A stretch of DNA of 64,000 bases from DATFNI01 sp963712305 (GCA_963712305.1 CAVQHI010000001.1:372001-436000); one strand, 5' to 3'; counted from the first letter of the stretch, positions 53,150 to 62,531 are shown. A program made the numbers and translations. The notes: generated by a model from the sequence alone, not told the origin.

Positions 53150-54215
53150 TCCGTGGCCAGTCAAGATGACGGTTGATTCGCTGAAGTGTTGTCTTTGGAA
53201 GAGGCCGGGTTTCATCATCCAGCAGGTCTTTGAGTATCCGAAACATGGTATCTTCGTCTTCATAAAAGATTGGAGCATGTAAGAGAGGCTGACGCAGATT
53301 CTCCGGAATCAATTCGGGATAGGTTAAGTGATCGGGCAACACTGGATGACATCCACAGTAAATGGCCTCCATAATCGCTACACAGAAAAACTCATGATCG
53401 GCCGTGGACACTACGATATTGGCCTTATGAAGCAACTTGCTATAAGCCTGAATATCATCGACGTAACCGTAATGAATGATGCGGTTGCCATAACGCCGCC
53501 ACGCTTTCTCAAACTCAACAGGTTTATCGTGCCGGTTGTCTCCGGCCAGAATGAGATCAAACCGGAAACCTGCATCATCCAGACGATTCATCACCCGAAA
53601 GAATAACGCAGGGTTCTTGTCGAAGGTCCATCTTTGATTCCATAAGATTACTTTGTGCTGGTTTCGTTGCCGTGTATCCGGCTGCTGATCAAAGACGGAA
53701 AGATCGATGCCTGAATGCAGCACTCTGCTCTCCTTCCTGATCCATTCAATGGTATCCGGATGCTGTTGGTCGGGAAACTGGTCCAGGAAATCCGGCAGTG
53801 CCGACATAAATGAATCGTGATGAAAATGAGACGAAAAAAATAGCTGGTCGGCAACCAGTGCGTTCAGATAATTAAGGTAGCCAAACGTGTTATCCCGTTT
53901 TTCACCTTCCGGTACCGGTTGCGTGATCTGATTTTCATGCATATACATAATGGCTGGCACATCGTTAAACCGCGGCCGGGTCAGGGCCAGAAAAGCCGAA
54001 AGATTGATCATGCTGCTTGCGAAGATCAAGTCGATGTCTTCTGTCACCTCTCTGGCACGCAACGCAAGAGAGACAGCGCCTCCGTGCATGCGCCAGCGCC
54101 AATGCCGCCCGGGAAGTGTGACAGAGATAATATTGTGACGGGAATGCTGCTGTATACCTTCCAGAAATGCTTTATGAGATCCCCCCAAAAATGGCTCCAG
54201 CACTAAAATGTTCAT
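53070..54215 (-). CDS. QTMAN-like (DUF3524) tRNA-queuosine mannosyltransferase family protein
   Basis: 381 aa from the ATG at 54215; the longer frame uses a GTG. MNILVLEPFLGGSHKAF is the hallmark of the family to which animal GTDC1/QTMAN belongs. LPGRHWRWRMHGGAV, MYMHENQITQPVPEGEKRD and FSSHFHHDSF follow in the N-terminal domain. The C-terminal GT-B domain has LWNQRWTFDKNP and VSTADHEFFCVAIMEAIYCG. Bacterial members may glycosylate queuosine in tRNA or another acceptor; no queuosine gene is visible here. It lies 11 bp after mutL. Confidence 0.82.
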   Translation of the reverse strand: MNILVLEPFLGGSHKAFLEGIQQHSRHNIISVTLPGRHWRWRMHGGAVSLALRAREVTEDIDLIFASSMINLSAFLALTRPRFNDVPAIMYMHENQITQPVPEGEKRDNTFGYLNYLNALVADQLFFSSHFHHDSFMSALPDFLDQFPDQQHPDTIEWIRKESRVLHSGIDLSVFDQQPDTRQRNQHKVILWNQRWTFDKNPALFFRVMNRLDDAGFRFDLILAGDNRHDKPVEFEKAWRRYGNRIIHYGYVDDIQAYSKLLHKANIVVSTADHEFFCVAIMEAIYCGCHPVLPDHLTYPELIPENLRQPLLHAPIFYEDEDTMFRILKDLLDDETRPLPKTTLQRINRHLDWPRIIGRYDDLFEELAVRKNLPAHLGDER

Positions 54216-54226
54216 GCACACCTCAT

Positions 54227-56071
54227 TTATCGGAATCGGTTGGCTATTTCATCGAGTGGAAGGTAAATGATTGTCGGATTGTTGAGCGGGTCGAAATAAG
54301 GCTGCTCACAGGCAAAAAGCTGATCAATAATGGTGTCCATCTCGATACTCGTAAGTTTCTTACCGCGGGGAATGGCCGTTTTAGAAGCAAGCGCCAGGGC
54401 CACCCGCTCTCTTTCCTTCAGTTTTACCTTCCCTGACAACGACTGATACTGCTCCAGGATCGATTCAAGCACATTCTTCTCGTTTCCCATTTGGATATCA
54501 GCAGGTACACCGCTCACAATTGCCGAGTTTCCGCTCAGAAGCTGAATATTAAATCCCATCTTCTGGATCGTTGGATGAAGTTCCTTTAAGAGTGCAAAAT
54601 CTGTGGCCGAAAATTCCAATGTTTGAGGGAAAAGCAGTTGCTGCGTGCTTGGCAAACCGGATTCTGCCGCCTGCAGGGCACGTTCATAAATAATTCGCTT
54701 ATGTGCCGTATACTGATCTATGATGCACAAACCTGTCAGCGTCTGAGACAGGATATACTGGTTGTGGAGCTGCCAAAATCCGCGCACTTTATCATAATCA
54801 GGATAATTCTTGGGGACTGACTGATTATGTTGCGGCTGATCGGTGCCGGCCCCGCTATTCTCATATAGCTTACGGGTTATATCGCCCGGCATTCGGTCCC
54901 TGGTAGGAGAATAATTGATGCGCGAAGGAATACGGATCGGATCTCTCCCCTGATCCGTAAATCGATTTCCCTTTTCAAAATCAGAACGGAAAGCGGTATG
55001 CGGATCAAAGAACGGTTCATCACGTCCCGGCATTCCACGACCTGGAATCTCGGGGACCTGGAATTGTTCGTTCAGGGCCTTCCGAATAACGGATTTAGTC
55101 AGTGCAGCAATCGTCCTTTCGTCCCCGAACTTCACTTCAAGCTTGGTAGGGTGAACATTCACATCCACTTCAACCGGATCCATATCGTAGAAGAGCGCAA
55201 AAAACGGATATTGATTCGGCTGAATCCACTGGTTATAAACATTGAGAACGATGTGCATCAAGTGCCGATGCTGGAATGGACGGCCATTAACAAAAAAGAA
55301 CTGCTCTCCCCTGTTCTTCTTGGCCATTTTAGGATCGATGATGAACCCACTCAATCCCATATAATCAGTAAGTTCTTCGACATGGATCAGGCTGGCGCGG
55401 TAAGAACGTCCGAATATCATGGCTATACGATCTTCCAAATGCTGGGACGGAAGATTATAAATCTCTTCAGCGTCGGCGTTTAGTTCGAAATGAATATCGG
55501 GATTTGCCAAAGCCGCATGTTGAAATGCAAGCAAGATATGACGGAATTCCGTGGCGTCCGTTTTCAGGAATGCACGTCGTGCCGGGACATTATAAAACAG
55601 GTTTCGAACCGCAACCGATGTACCATTAGGAGCCGGAGCCGGTTCCATATGTTTTTCCTCTCCTCCCCACACTTCGAACTCGTAACCACTCTCGTCCTCC
55701 ATGCGTTTCGTAGTGACAGTAACCTGTGCTACTGATGCGATGGAAGCAAGGGCTTCCCCACGAAAACCAAGCGTACGCAACCCATACAGGTCTTCAATCT
55801 GGTGTATTTTTGACGTAGCATGCCGTTGTACGCTCAATTTCAGATCGGTTTTAGACATACCCGATCCGTTGTCTGTAACTTGTACGAGCGTTCGTCCGGC
55901 GTTTTGGGAAATAACTTTGATGTGATCAGCCCCGGAGTCAATGGCATTGTCCAGCAGTTCTTTCAATACTGAACCTGGTCGTTGCACTACCTCGCCTGCC
56001 GCTATCTTATTTGATAGCTCCGGCGGCATCAGATGTATTATTCCCTCGCTTGTCTGCAGTTCGCTGTTCAA
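54227..56071 (-). CDS. mutL: DNA mismatch repair protein MutL
   Basis: 614-aa mismatch-repair ATPase and matchmaker. The N-terminal GHKL site is intact: E38 and N42 in KELLDNAIDSGA, DNGSGM at 67-72 and RTLGFRGEALASI at 99-111. The C-terminal dimer domain has DQYTAHKRIIYE at 452-463, where endonuclease-type MutL carries DQHAxxExxxxE. The later Cys/His motif of that type is also replaced (FDPLNNP). The start is TTG at 56071, keeping the conserved IIHLMPPELSNKIAAGEV. It is co-transcribed between a small membrane protein and the QTMAN-like gene. Confidence 0.95.
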   Translation of the reverse strand: MNSELQTSEGIIHLMPPELSNKIAAGEVVQRPGSVLKELLDNAIDSGADHIKVISQNAGRTLVQVTDNGSGMSKTDLKLSVQRHATSKIHQIEDLYGLRTLGFRGEALASIASVAQVTVTTKRMEDESGYEFEVWGGEEKHMEPAPAPNGTSVAVRNLFYNVPARRAFLKTDATEFRHILLAFQHAALANPDIHFELNADAEEIYNLPSQHLEDRIAMIFGRSYRASLIHVEELTDYMGLSGFIIDPKMAKKNRGEQFFFVNGRPFQHRHLMHIVLNVYNQWIQPNQYPFFALFYDMDPVEVDVNVHPTKLEVKFGDERTIAALTKSVIRKALNEQFQVPEIPGRGMPGRDEPFFDPHTAFRSDFEKGNRFTDQGRDPIRIPSRINYSPTRDRMPGDITRKLYENSGAGTDQPQHNQSVPKNYPDYDKVRGFWQLHNQYILSQTLTGLCIIDQYTAHKRIIYERALQAAESGLPSTQQLLFPQTLEFSATDFALLKELHPTIQKMGFNIQLLSGNSAIVSGVPADIQMGNEKNVLESILEQYQSLSGKVKLKERERVALALASKTAIPRGKKLTSIEMDTIIDQLFACEQPYFDPLNNPTIIYLPLDEIANRFR

Positions 56072-56129
56072 GAGATGTATTGAAAATCGTTAAGCGTTAC
56101 GTAAAATCCCACGATATCCTGACCGGATA

Positions 56130-56330
56130 TCAACCAAGGTGGAGTATCAGCCAAAATACGATTAAGAGCAAGACTGCATAAACCATAACTGAACGGGTTT
56201 GCCCTCTTCGGGTTTTCCGCTCGAAATGTACGTCATGCCGATACTTTTCCTTCTTAGGTTTATAGAACCGTGGTTCGTAATTGAACTGGCGATGCCCCGG
56301 TAGCTTACCTATAATCGGTCGAAACTTCAT
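56130..56330 (-). CDS. small RFY-rich single-pass membrane protein upstream of mutL
   Basis: 66 aa. A basic, aromatic N-terminal half (RQFNYEPRFYKPKKEKYRHD) is followed by one C-terminal helix (VMVYAVLLLIVFWLILHLG). Similar short proteins with an FNY-PR-Y-P-KE pattern lie beside mutL in many Bacteroidota, sometimes misnamed riboflavin synthase subunit. The function is unknown; the conserved position suggests a real gene. It precedes mutL by 58 bp on the same strand. Confidence 0.7.
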   Translation of the reverse strand: MKFRPIIGKLPGHRQFNYEPRFYKPKKEKYRHDVHFERKTRRGQTRSVMVYAVLLLIVFWLILHLG

Positions 56331-56653
56331 AATAAATACTCTTTGAGATGCGCATTTATTTATAAAACGGTCACGCGACAGTCATATTTTACACATACAA
56401 TATAGCAAGATGCGGATGCGGATAAAAGCCAAAGTTTTGATTGGATGGATGTATAATAAAACAGACCCTGTTATGCACCTAATCGACCTTTCATCATCCC
56501 GTTGACAAGTTAATTTGTCAGAAAAATAGAGCATCCAGACGGGAGTGTTATCCACGTACGATCCCTTTTCAGTAGGCTCGAAGTTGTCATTATCTGGGAT
56601 CAAGGTCCCAAAGCCTCTGTTTAATAACATTCGGGTTGTATATTTTTTGAGAA
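56331..56653. other. intergenic region with inverted repeat, no supported gene
   Basis: 323 bp. It contains the inverted repeat TGACAA-N6-TTGTCA at 56503-56520 and a short GATGCGGATGCGG duplication near 56410. A 91-codon frame on the minus strand (56382-56657) crosses it but has no recognisable start or composition and overlaps the DUF1697 stop, so I do not call it. Promoter elements for the small membrane protein and mutL probably lie here. Confidence 0.4.
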
Positions 56654-57190
56654 TCAACTTCCATCCTGAATCATTTCCCTGAGTTTAGCTACTGTATTCC
56701 AGTTACGGGCTGTGGAGGCGACCCCGAGGCAGCGACCTGCTTTTGCGGCAAGTTTGGAGCGGCCGATACCGTCAGGAGCGTACAGGTAAAAGACTACGCC
56801 ATTTAGAAGAAAAGATTCGGTGTCGGTTTTCAGCTCTTTCAAACCCTGCAGATCTGGTTGCCCGGGTTCTTCGTGCAGGAAAAAAAAATGCAACCTATTC
56901 CCCTTGTCCGTTGGGAACGGATTGTGTTCGATGGCAGCTTCAAATTCGGATTGTTTTATCAGAAGGACCATAGGTTCAAAACCATAACGATTGAAAATGG
57001 CTGCACTTACAGTTGCAGATAATCGATCTACATCTGCCTCTGCACTACGAAATACAGCATTTCCGCTCTGTATATAAGTGCGAACGGCTTCGCAACCCAG
57101 CGAGACAAGAATCTCTTTAAGCCCGTTCATGGGTAGGCTATGATGTCCGCCCACGTTAACACCCCTGAACAGGGCGATATAGGTATTCAT
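56654..57190 (-). CDS. DUF1697 family protein
   Basis: 178-aa soluble protein of unknown function. The opening YIALFRGVNVGGHHSLPMNGLKE is the family signature, followed by VRTYIQSGNAVFRS and the late DGIGRSKLAAK near 140-150 and ARNWNTVAKLREM. Members are widespread and carry no known enzymatic residues. It stands alone, with a 404-bp gap upstream. Confidence 0.85.
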   Translation of the reverse strand: MNTYIALFRGVNVGGHHSLPMNGLKEILVSLGCEAVRTYIQSGNAVFRSAEADVDRLSATVSAAIFNRYGFEPMVLLIKQSEFEAAIEHNPFPTDKGNRLHFFFLHEEPGQPDLQGLKELKTDTESFLLNGVVFYLYAPDGIGRSKLAAKAGRCLGVASTARNWNTVAKLREMIQDGS

Positions 57191-57521
57191 AGTAACTTAC
57201 AATATCCGTTTTGATATGCCTGTTGTCGACGGTATCAATAAAATAACTCATAATGATATATCACAGGAGTGAAATTTAAAAACTCATAAATCGATAGAAG
57301 ATGCAATACTCAAAATGAAGCATCAGGAACCAGCAATAATCTCTGAGAACTTTGTTCCATCTCCATTGTGCTCTTTTGTCTATAAAAAACGACACAATTT
57401 GCACCCGGAAAACCCATAGAATCGCAGTGATTTAGTCATTGCCCTTTCACGAATTCGATGAATTTTATCCGAAATACATTTGTGCAGCCTGGATTATCTA
57501 TCAGTACTGGACAATATGCAT
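57191..57521. other. intergenic region, nothing recognised
   Basis: About 330 bp of AT-rich sequence upstream of the DUF1697 gene and downstream of the nifJ operon terminator. I see no reading frame, hairpin with T-tract or RNA gene. A promoter for the DUF1697 gene should lie near its right-hand end. Confidence 0.3.
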
Positions 57522-57557
57522 AAAAAAACCTGCCACATCATAATGATATGGCAGGTT
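57522..57557 (-). terminator. terminator of the nifJ operon
   Basis: On the minus strand AACCTGCCA (57557-57549 side) pairs with TGGCAGGTT (57535-57527 side), and the inner ATCAT/ATGAT extends the stem. A seven-T tract follows. It lies 38 bp after the dihydroorotate-dehydrogenase-like gene. Confidence 0.88.
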
Positions 57558-57594
57558 CAGCAGCACAACCCTCATTTAGGACAATAAGTCATGT

Positions 57595-58614
57595 TTAACC
57601 GGGCAGCCAGCCCGTTGGATCATTGCGCCACGAATGCAGCACTTTCATATAGTTGGCCCGTTCGTAGGCATCGGGGGCAGCCACTGATTCGTGGCTCATG
57701 CTTCCCTCCATCTCGGCAATCGAGTTGTATCCATGATCCTCGAGCCACATCTCAAGATCGGTAATGATATCCCCGATTCGCTCGATGCCATTCTTCAGAA
57801 GTTCAGATGCCATCTGAGCCACATTGGCACCCGCCATCATGCACTTGAGCACGTCGATGTGCGTATGCACACCGCTTGTTATAGCAATGTCAGCCGGAAT
57901 CTTTCCGTACATAATGGCCGTCCAGCGAAGAGGCAGACGCAGCTCATTCGAGTTGCTATATACCAGGTGCGGTATCACCTCGAGAGTTTCCAGATCCAGA
58001 TCCGGTTGATAAAACCGGTTGAACAGGACGATTGCATTTGCTCCGTTCAACGCGAGCTGACGAGCCATGTGAACCGGGGCACTGAAAAAAGGGCCGATTT
58101 TCACAGCCAGAGGGATACGTATCTTGGCTCGTACCTCACGAACAACTTCAAGATACCGTTCTTCTATTTCAGCACCTGATACATCAGGATCAGTCGGTAT
58201 ATAATAGATATTGAGCTCCAGCCCTTTGGCGCCGGCCTCTTCTATAAGAGTGGCATATTCTGCCCATCCACCGGGAGTAATGCCGTTGAGGCTTCCAATA
58301 ACCGGAATATCTACAGTGTCTACTGCTTTACGGACGCGTTCGAGATAACTTTCCGTTTCAAGTTTGAACTCATCTGGTTCGGGGAAGTAGCTCAATGCTT
58401 CAGCAAAGCTTTCATTGCCATATTCCATGTAGTGATGCAAGCCTGCACTTTCTTTGATGATTTGCTCCTCAAAGAGTGAGTTCATGATCAAAGCAGCCGC
58501 ACCGACATCCTCCATCCGTTTCATTGCATCCAGATTCTCCATCAGTGGAGAAGCAGACGGAACAATTGGATTTTTAAGATTAAACCCCATGTAACGGGTC
58601 GTCAGATCAATCAT
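57595..58614 (-). CDS. dihydroorotate dehydrogenase-like flavoprotein linked to PFOR
   Basis: 339-aa FMN TIM barrel. MIDLTTRYMGFNLKNPIVPSASPL is the family start, and AKGLELNIYYIPTDP takes the place of the NxSCPN-type motif of true DHODH, so the catalytic Cys/Ser is missing. GANAIVLFNRF and TSGVHTHIDVLKCMMAGANVAQMAS form the FMN phosphate site. It therefore probably does not make orotate. It starts 17 bp after nifJ behind a strong GGAGAGGAG ribosome-binding site, which points to a redox role linked to PFOR. Confidence 0.85.
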   Translation of the reverse strand: MIDLTTRYMGFNLKNPIVPSASPLMENLDAMKRMEDVGAAALIMNSLFEEQIIKESAGLHHYMEYGNESFAEALSYFPEPDEFKLETESYLERVRKAVDTVDIPVIGSLNGITPGGWAEYATLIEEAGAKGLELNIYYIPTDPDVSGAEIEERYLEVVREVRAKIRIPLAVKIGPFFSAPVHMARQLALNGANAIVLFNRFYQPDLDLETLEVIPHLVYSNSNELRLPLRWTAIMYGKIPADIAITSGVHTHIDVLKCMMAGANVAQMASELLKNGIERIGDIITDLEMWLEDHGYNSIAEMEGSMSHESVAAPDAYERANYMKVLHSWRNDPTGWLPG

Positions 58615-58631
58615 CGCAGTCTCCTCTCCTA

Positions 58632-61600
58632 TTAATAAGTTTCTGATTCATCGGCTTCGGCAGCCATTATTTCACGTTTTTCGATAGCCTCATACTTTTC
58701 CCATTTGTGCAGGACTTGTTCCTGGGCCTCCTTAAACAATTTCCGGGCAACATCAGGATCTATCTTCTCAAGCACACTATATCTTGCTTCATTTTTCAGA
58801 TATTCAGCCAACGGCAACGACGGGCCTTTCGAATCGAGTTCGAGCTTGCCTTCACCCAATCCTTTCGGATCGGGTTGATAGCGATAGAGTGGCCAGTATC
58901 CTGTTTTAACCGCCTTATCCTGCTGCTCAACACCCTTGGCCATATCAATGCCGTGTGCAATACATTGGCTGTAAGCGATGATCAGCGACGGCCCATCATA
59001 CGCTTCCGCCTCCTGAAATGCCCGGATCGTCTGATTCTCATCAGCTCCCATGGCAATCTGTGCGACGTAAATGTAACCATAGCCCATGGCGAGTAATCCC
59101 AGGTCCTTTTTGGGAGTGCGCTTGCCGGCAGCTGCAAATTTGGCCACGGCGCCGAGACTCGTTGCCTTCGATGCCTGTCCCCCGGTATTCGAATACACTT
59201 CGGTATCCAGAACCAGTACATTTACATTACGGTTGCTTGCCAGCACGTGGTCGAGACCACCGTATCCGATATCGTATGCCCAGCCATCTCCACCAACAAT
59301 CCATACACTCTTGCGAACAAGTTTGTCGGCGAGTTCCAGCAGATCACGAGCACCGCCATCTTTGGAATCCTTCAGTTTTTCTTTCAGGATCATCACCCGT
59401 TCACGCTGGGCCTCTATCTCCTGTGTCGTTTCCTGGGGACTGTTGAGCAGTTCATCAGCGAGCTTGTCAGTCAGCACAGCACGGTAAGCATTCACACGTT
59501 CACGGGCAAGTTCTACTTGTTTATCCAGTGCGAGGCGCATGCCCAGGCCGAATTCGGCATTGTCTTCGAACAGTGAATTACTCCAGGCAGGACCACGACC
59601 AAACTTGTTGAAAGACCACGGCGTTGTTGGCAGGTTTCCACCATAAATACTGGAACAACCGGTTGCATTGGCAACCATAAGATGATCACCATTCAATTGT
59701 GTCAATAGGCGTATATATGGGGTTTCACCACAACCCGCACAGGCACCGGAGAACTCGAACAAAGGTTCGAGCAATTGGACTTCCTTCACTTTGTTGAACG
59801 ACATTTGTTCAGATGGTGAAGAGCCGTTTCTCTTGTCTGTGACTTCTGGCAATGTTAGGAAGAAATCCCAGTTTTTACGTCCCTGCTCACGCAACGGTAG
59901 TTGCGGCTCCATGTTAATCGCCTTACGGCCGACTTCTCGCTTGTCTTTGACCGGACATATTTCGACGCAAAGAGTACATCCTGTACAATCTTCGACGGCA
60001 ACTTGTAATGTATATTTCCAGTCTTTAATCTGACGCCAACGCGCAGGCGATGTCATGAAGTTTTCAGGTGCATCAGCCAGGTCCTTGTCCTCGGCTACTT
60101 TGGCGCGTATAACCGAATGAGGACAGATCATTGCGCATTTTCCACACTGTATACAGATGTCAGGATCCCAAACCGGTACTTCAAGGGCAATATTGCGTTT
60201 TTCCCACTGTGTTGTTCCGCTTGGATATGTTCCATCGGCAGGAAGCATGCTGACCGGCAGATCATCACCGTTTCCGGCCATCATCAGAGCGGTGACCTGT
60301 TGTACGAAAGCTGGTGCTTTTTCAGACACAATCGGCGGCAACTCATGTTTACTGGTCACCGATGATGGCAGTTTGACTTCGAATAATTGAGATAGTGCGG
60401 TATCGACAGCTTCAAAATTCTTTCTTACAACAGTCTTCCCCCTTTTTCCATACGTCTTTTCAATAGCCTGCTTGATCTTTTCAATAGCCTCTTCCCTTGG
60501 GAGAACACCACTTAGAGCAAAGAAACAGGTCTGCATGATCGTATTAATCCGGACTCCAAGCCCCAGTTCTTTTGACACACCATAGGCATCGATCATATAA
60601 ACCTTCAGTTCTTTTTCGATGATCTGACCCTGGACAGGACGGGGCAGTTTATCCCACATTTCATCGGGCGGATACGGGCTGTTGATCAGGAGAGTAGCTC
60701 CTTTCCGGGCCAGCCGCAGTGTATCGTACCGTTCGAAAAATCCAAACTGGTGGACACCTACAAAACTGGCCTCCATGATAAGATATGGTTTATGGATTGG
60801 TTCCGGACCAAAACGAAGGTGTGAAATGGTTCGTGCCCCAGCTTTTTTGGAGTCATACACGAAGTATCCCTGGGCAAAAAAGTCGGTCTCTTCACCGATG
60901 ATTTTGATGGTATTTTTATTGGCTCCGACGGTGCCGTCAGATCCGAGTCCCCAGAAGACAGCCTGTGTCGTCCCGTTGACTGCAAGTTCAAATTCCGGAT
61001 CATACTCAACGCTTGTGTGCGTCACATCATCTTTGATTCCCAAGGTGAAATGATTACGTGGTTTATCTGCTTTGATAGCATCGAGCAACCCTTTCACCAT
61101 TGCCGGTGTAAACTCTTTAGACGACAACCCGTATCGTCCGCCGATAACGACCGGCCGCGACTTGAAGGGTGCCGTTCCCTCAGACAGAGCCTCATCAACA
61201 GCTGTGCTCACGTCAAGATAAAGTGGTTCACCTGATGCTCCAGGTTCTTTCGTTCGATCGAGTGTTGCAATAGCTTTTACTGTTGAGGGCAAAACGTCCA
61301 TCAAGTGTTTTATGGAGAATGGACGATACAACCGAACTTTAACGGCTCCAACCTTCTCCCCTTGTTTGCTAAGGGCCGAAACCGTTTCATCTGCAGTTTC
61401 AATCCCGGAGCCCATAAGTATAATCACCCTCTCGGCTTCCGGATGACCGACATAATCAAAAGGTTTATAGCTTCGGCCGGTTTCTTTTTCAAATTGTCCC
61501 ATTACCTCGGCAACAATATTCGGTGTTACCGTGTAATATTGATTGACAGCCTCTCGCGCCTGGAAGAACACGTCTGGGTTTTGAGCCGTACCACGGACGA

Positions 61601-62237
61601 ACGGATGATCAGGATTTAAACCTCTATTACGGTGCGCATTTACGAGTTCATCATCGATCAGGTTACGCAGCACCTTGTCAGGAAGAACTTCAATTTTTTG
61701 GATCTCATGTGAGGTGCGAAAACCATCAAAAATATGTAGAAATGGCACCCTCGATTGCAGCGTAGCGGCTTGTGCAATCAATGCCATATCCATTACTTCC
61801 TGCACCGAGCCGGAAAACAACATGCCCCAGCCGGCGGATCTTGTCGCCATTACATCAGAGTGATCCCCAAAAATTGACAACGCCTGTGCGGCAATTGAGC
61901 GGGCAGCGATATGAAAAACAGCACTGGTAAGTTCACCGGCTATTTTGAACATATTGGGCAGCATCAACAAGAGTCCCTGACTAGCCGTAAATGTAGTTGT
62001 CAGCGATCCCCCCTGTAAAGATCCGTGAACCGCCCCTGCGGCTCCGCCCTCTGATTGCATCTCAATAATTCTGGGTATTGTACCCCATATATTCTTCCGA
62101 TTTTGTGCACTCCACTGATCTGCTAATTCTCCCATGGGTGAGGAAGGAGTGATCGGGTAAATAGCAATTACTTCATTCAGTTTATGGGCAACATATGCGG
62201 CAGCTTCGTTGCCGTCCATCGTCTTAAAATTTTTCAT
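58632..62237 (-). CDS. nifJ: pyruvate:ferredoxin (flavodoxin) oxidoreductase
   Basis: 1201-aa single-chain PFOR that oxidatively decarboxylates pyruvate to acetyl-CoA with reduction of ferredoxin or flavodoxin, oxygen-sensitive and typical of low-oxygen metabolism. Domain I has AIYPITPSSPMGE and QSEGGAAGAVHG. Two [4Fe-4S] ferredoxin motifs, CIQCGKCAMICPHS and CTGCTLCVEICPVK, lie near 700-770. CAGCGETPY begins the TPP domain, with GGDGWAYDIGYGG and EVYSNTGGQASKATSLG. The protein is complete. A perfect 36-bp palindrome lies 52 bp upstream of the ATG and may control it. Confidence 0.97.
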   Translation of the reverse strand: MKNFKTMDGNEAAAYVAHKLNEVIAIYPITPSSPMGELADQWSAQNRKNIWGTIPRIIEMQSEGGAAGAVHGSLQGGSLTTTFTASQGLLLMLPNMFKIAGELTSAVFHIAARSIAAQALSIFGDHSDVMATRSAGWGMLFSGSVQEVMDMALIAQAATLQSRVPFLHIFDGFRTSHEIQKIEVLPDKVLRNLIDDELVNAHRNRGLNPDHPFVRGTAQNPDVFFQAREAVNQYYTVTPNIVAEVMGQFEKETGRSYKPFDYVGHPEAERVIILMGSGIETADETVSALSKQGEKVGAVKVRLYRPFSIKHLMDVLPSTVKAIATLDRTKEPGASGEPLYLDVSTAVDEALSEGTAPFKSRPVVIGGRYGLSSKEFTPAMVKGLLDAIKADKPRNHFTLGIKDDVTHTSVEYDPEFELAVNGTTQAVFWGLGSDGTVGANKNTIKIIGEETDFFAQGYFVYDSKKAGARTISHLRFGPEPIHKPYLIMEASFVGVHQFGFFERYDTLRLARKGATLLINSPYPPDEMWDKLPRPVQGQIIEKELKVYMIDAYGVSKELGLGVRINTIMQTCFFALSGVLPREEAIEKIKQAIEKTYGKRGKTVVRKNFEAVDTALSQLFEVKLPSSVTSKHELPPIVSEKAPAFVQQVTALMMAGNGDDLPVSMLPADGTYPSGTTQWEKRNIALEVPVWDPDICIQCGKCAMICPHSVIRAKVAEDKDLADAPENFMTSPARWRQIKDWKYTLQVAVEDCTGCTLCVEICPVKDKREVGRKAINMEPQLPLREQGRKNWDFFLTLPEVTDKRNGSSPSEQMSFNKVKEVQLLEPLFEFSGACAGCGETPYIRLLTQLNGDHLMVANATGCSSIYGGNLPTTPWSFNKFGRGPAWSNSLFEDNAEFGLGMRLALDKQVELARERVNAYRAVLTDKLADELLNSPQETTQEIEAQRERVMILKEKLKDSKDGGARDLLELADKLVRKSVWIVGGDGWAYDIGYGGLDHVLASNRNVNVLVLDTEVYSNTGGQASKATSLGAVAKFAAAGKRTPKKDLGLLAMGYGYIYVAQIAMGADENQTIRAFQEAEAYDGPSLIIAYSQCIAHGIDMAKGVEQQDKAVKTGYWPLYRYQPDPKGLGEGKLELDSKGPSLPLAEYLKNEARYSVLEKIDPDVARKLFKEAQEQVLHKWEKYEAIEKREIMAAEADESETY

Positions 62238-62288
62238 AATGTCCCTTTCTAATGGACCTTTGCCGGCTCACCAGCCGACGAGTTAATA

Positions 62289-62324
62289 ATTCCAATATTA
62301 ATATTCGAATATTAATATTGGAAT
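62289..62324. promoter_or_regulatory. perfect 36-bp palindrome upstream of nifJ
   Basis: The sequence is its own exact reverse complement over 36 bases with no loop, centred at TTCGAA (62304-62309). Each half reads ATTCCAATATTAATATTC. It is 52 bp from the nifJ start on the minus strand and about 210 bp before the PAS-sensor gene on the plus strand, in the only spacer between these divergent genes. Its symmetry suits a dimeric regulator; it has no T-tract and is not a terminator. The regulator is not identified. Confidence 0.7.
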
Positions 62325-62531
62325 ACAATCACATAATTCTAATAACGATAATTTTAATTAAGACTACATCTATATATCCATCGCGGGAAAAAGTTCACTT
62401 TTCTTACAAAACTTTCCACATTGTTGGCTGAGTGTTGTTTAGATCATGGATTCAGTCGCCGATAAAAAATCGCAGGCATTCTTTTCATAACTGTCTACAC
62501 CAATTCACCCCCTGCCGGAAACTCAAAATCC

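Noticed and set aside
56382..56657. 91-codon minus-strand reading frame
   Set aside because: It overlaps the DUF1697 stop, has no recognisable family pattern, and its composition looks like random translation of AT-rich spacer.
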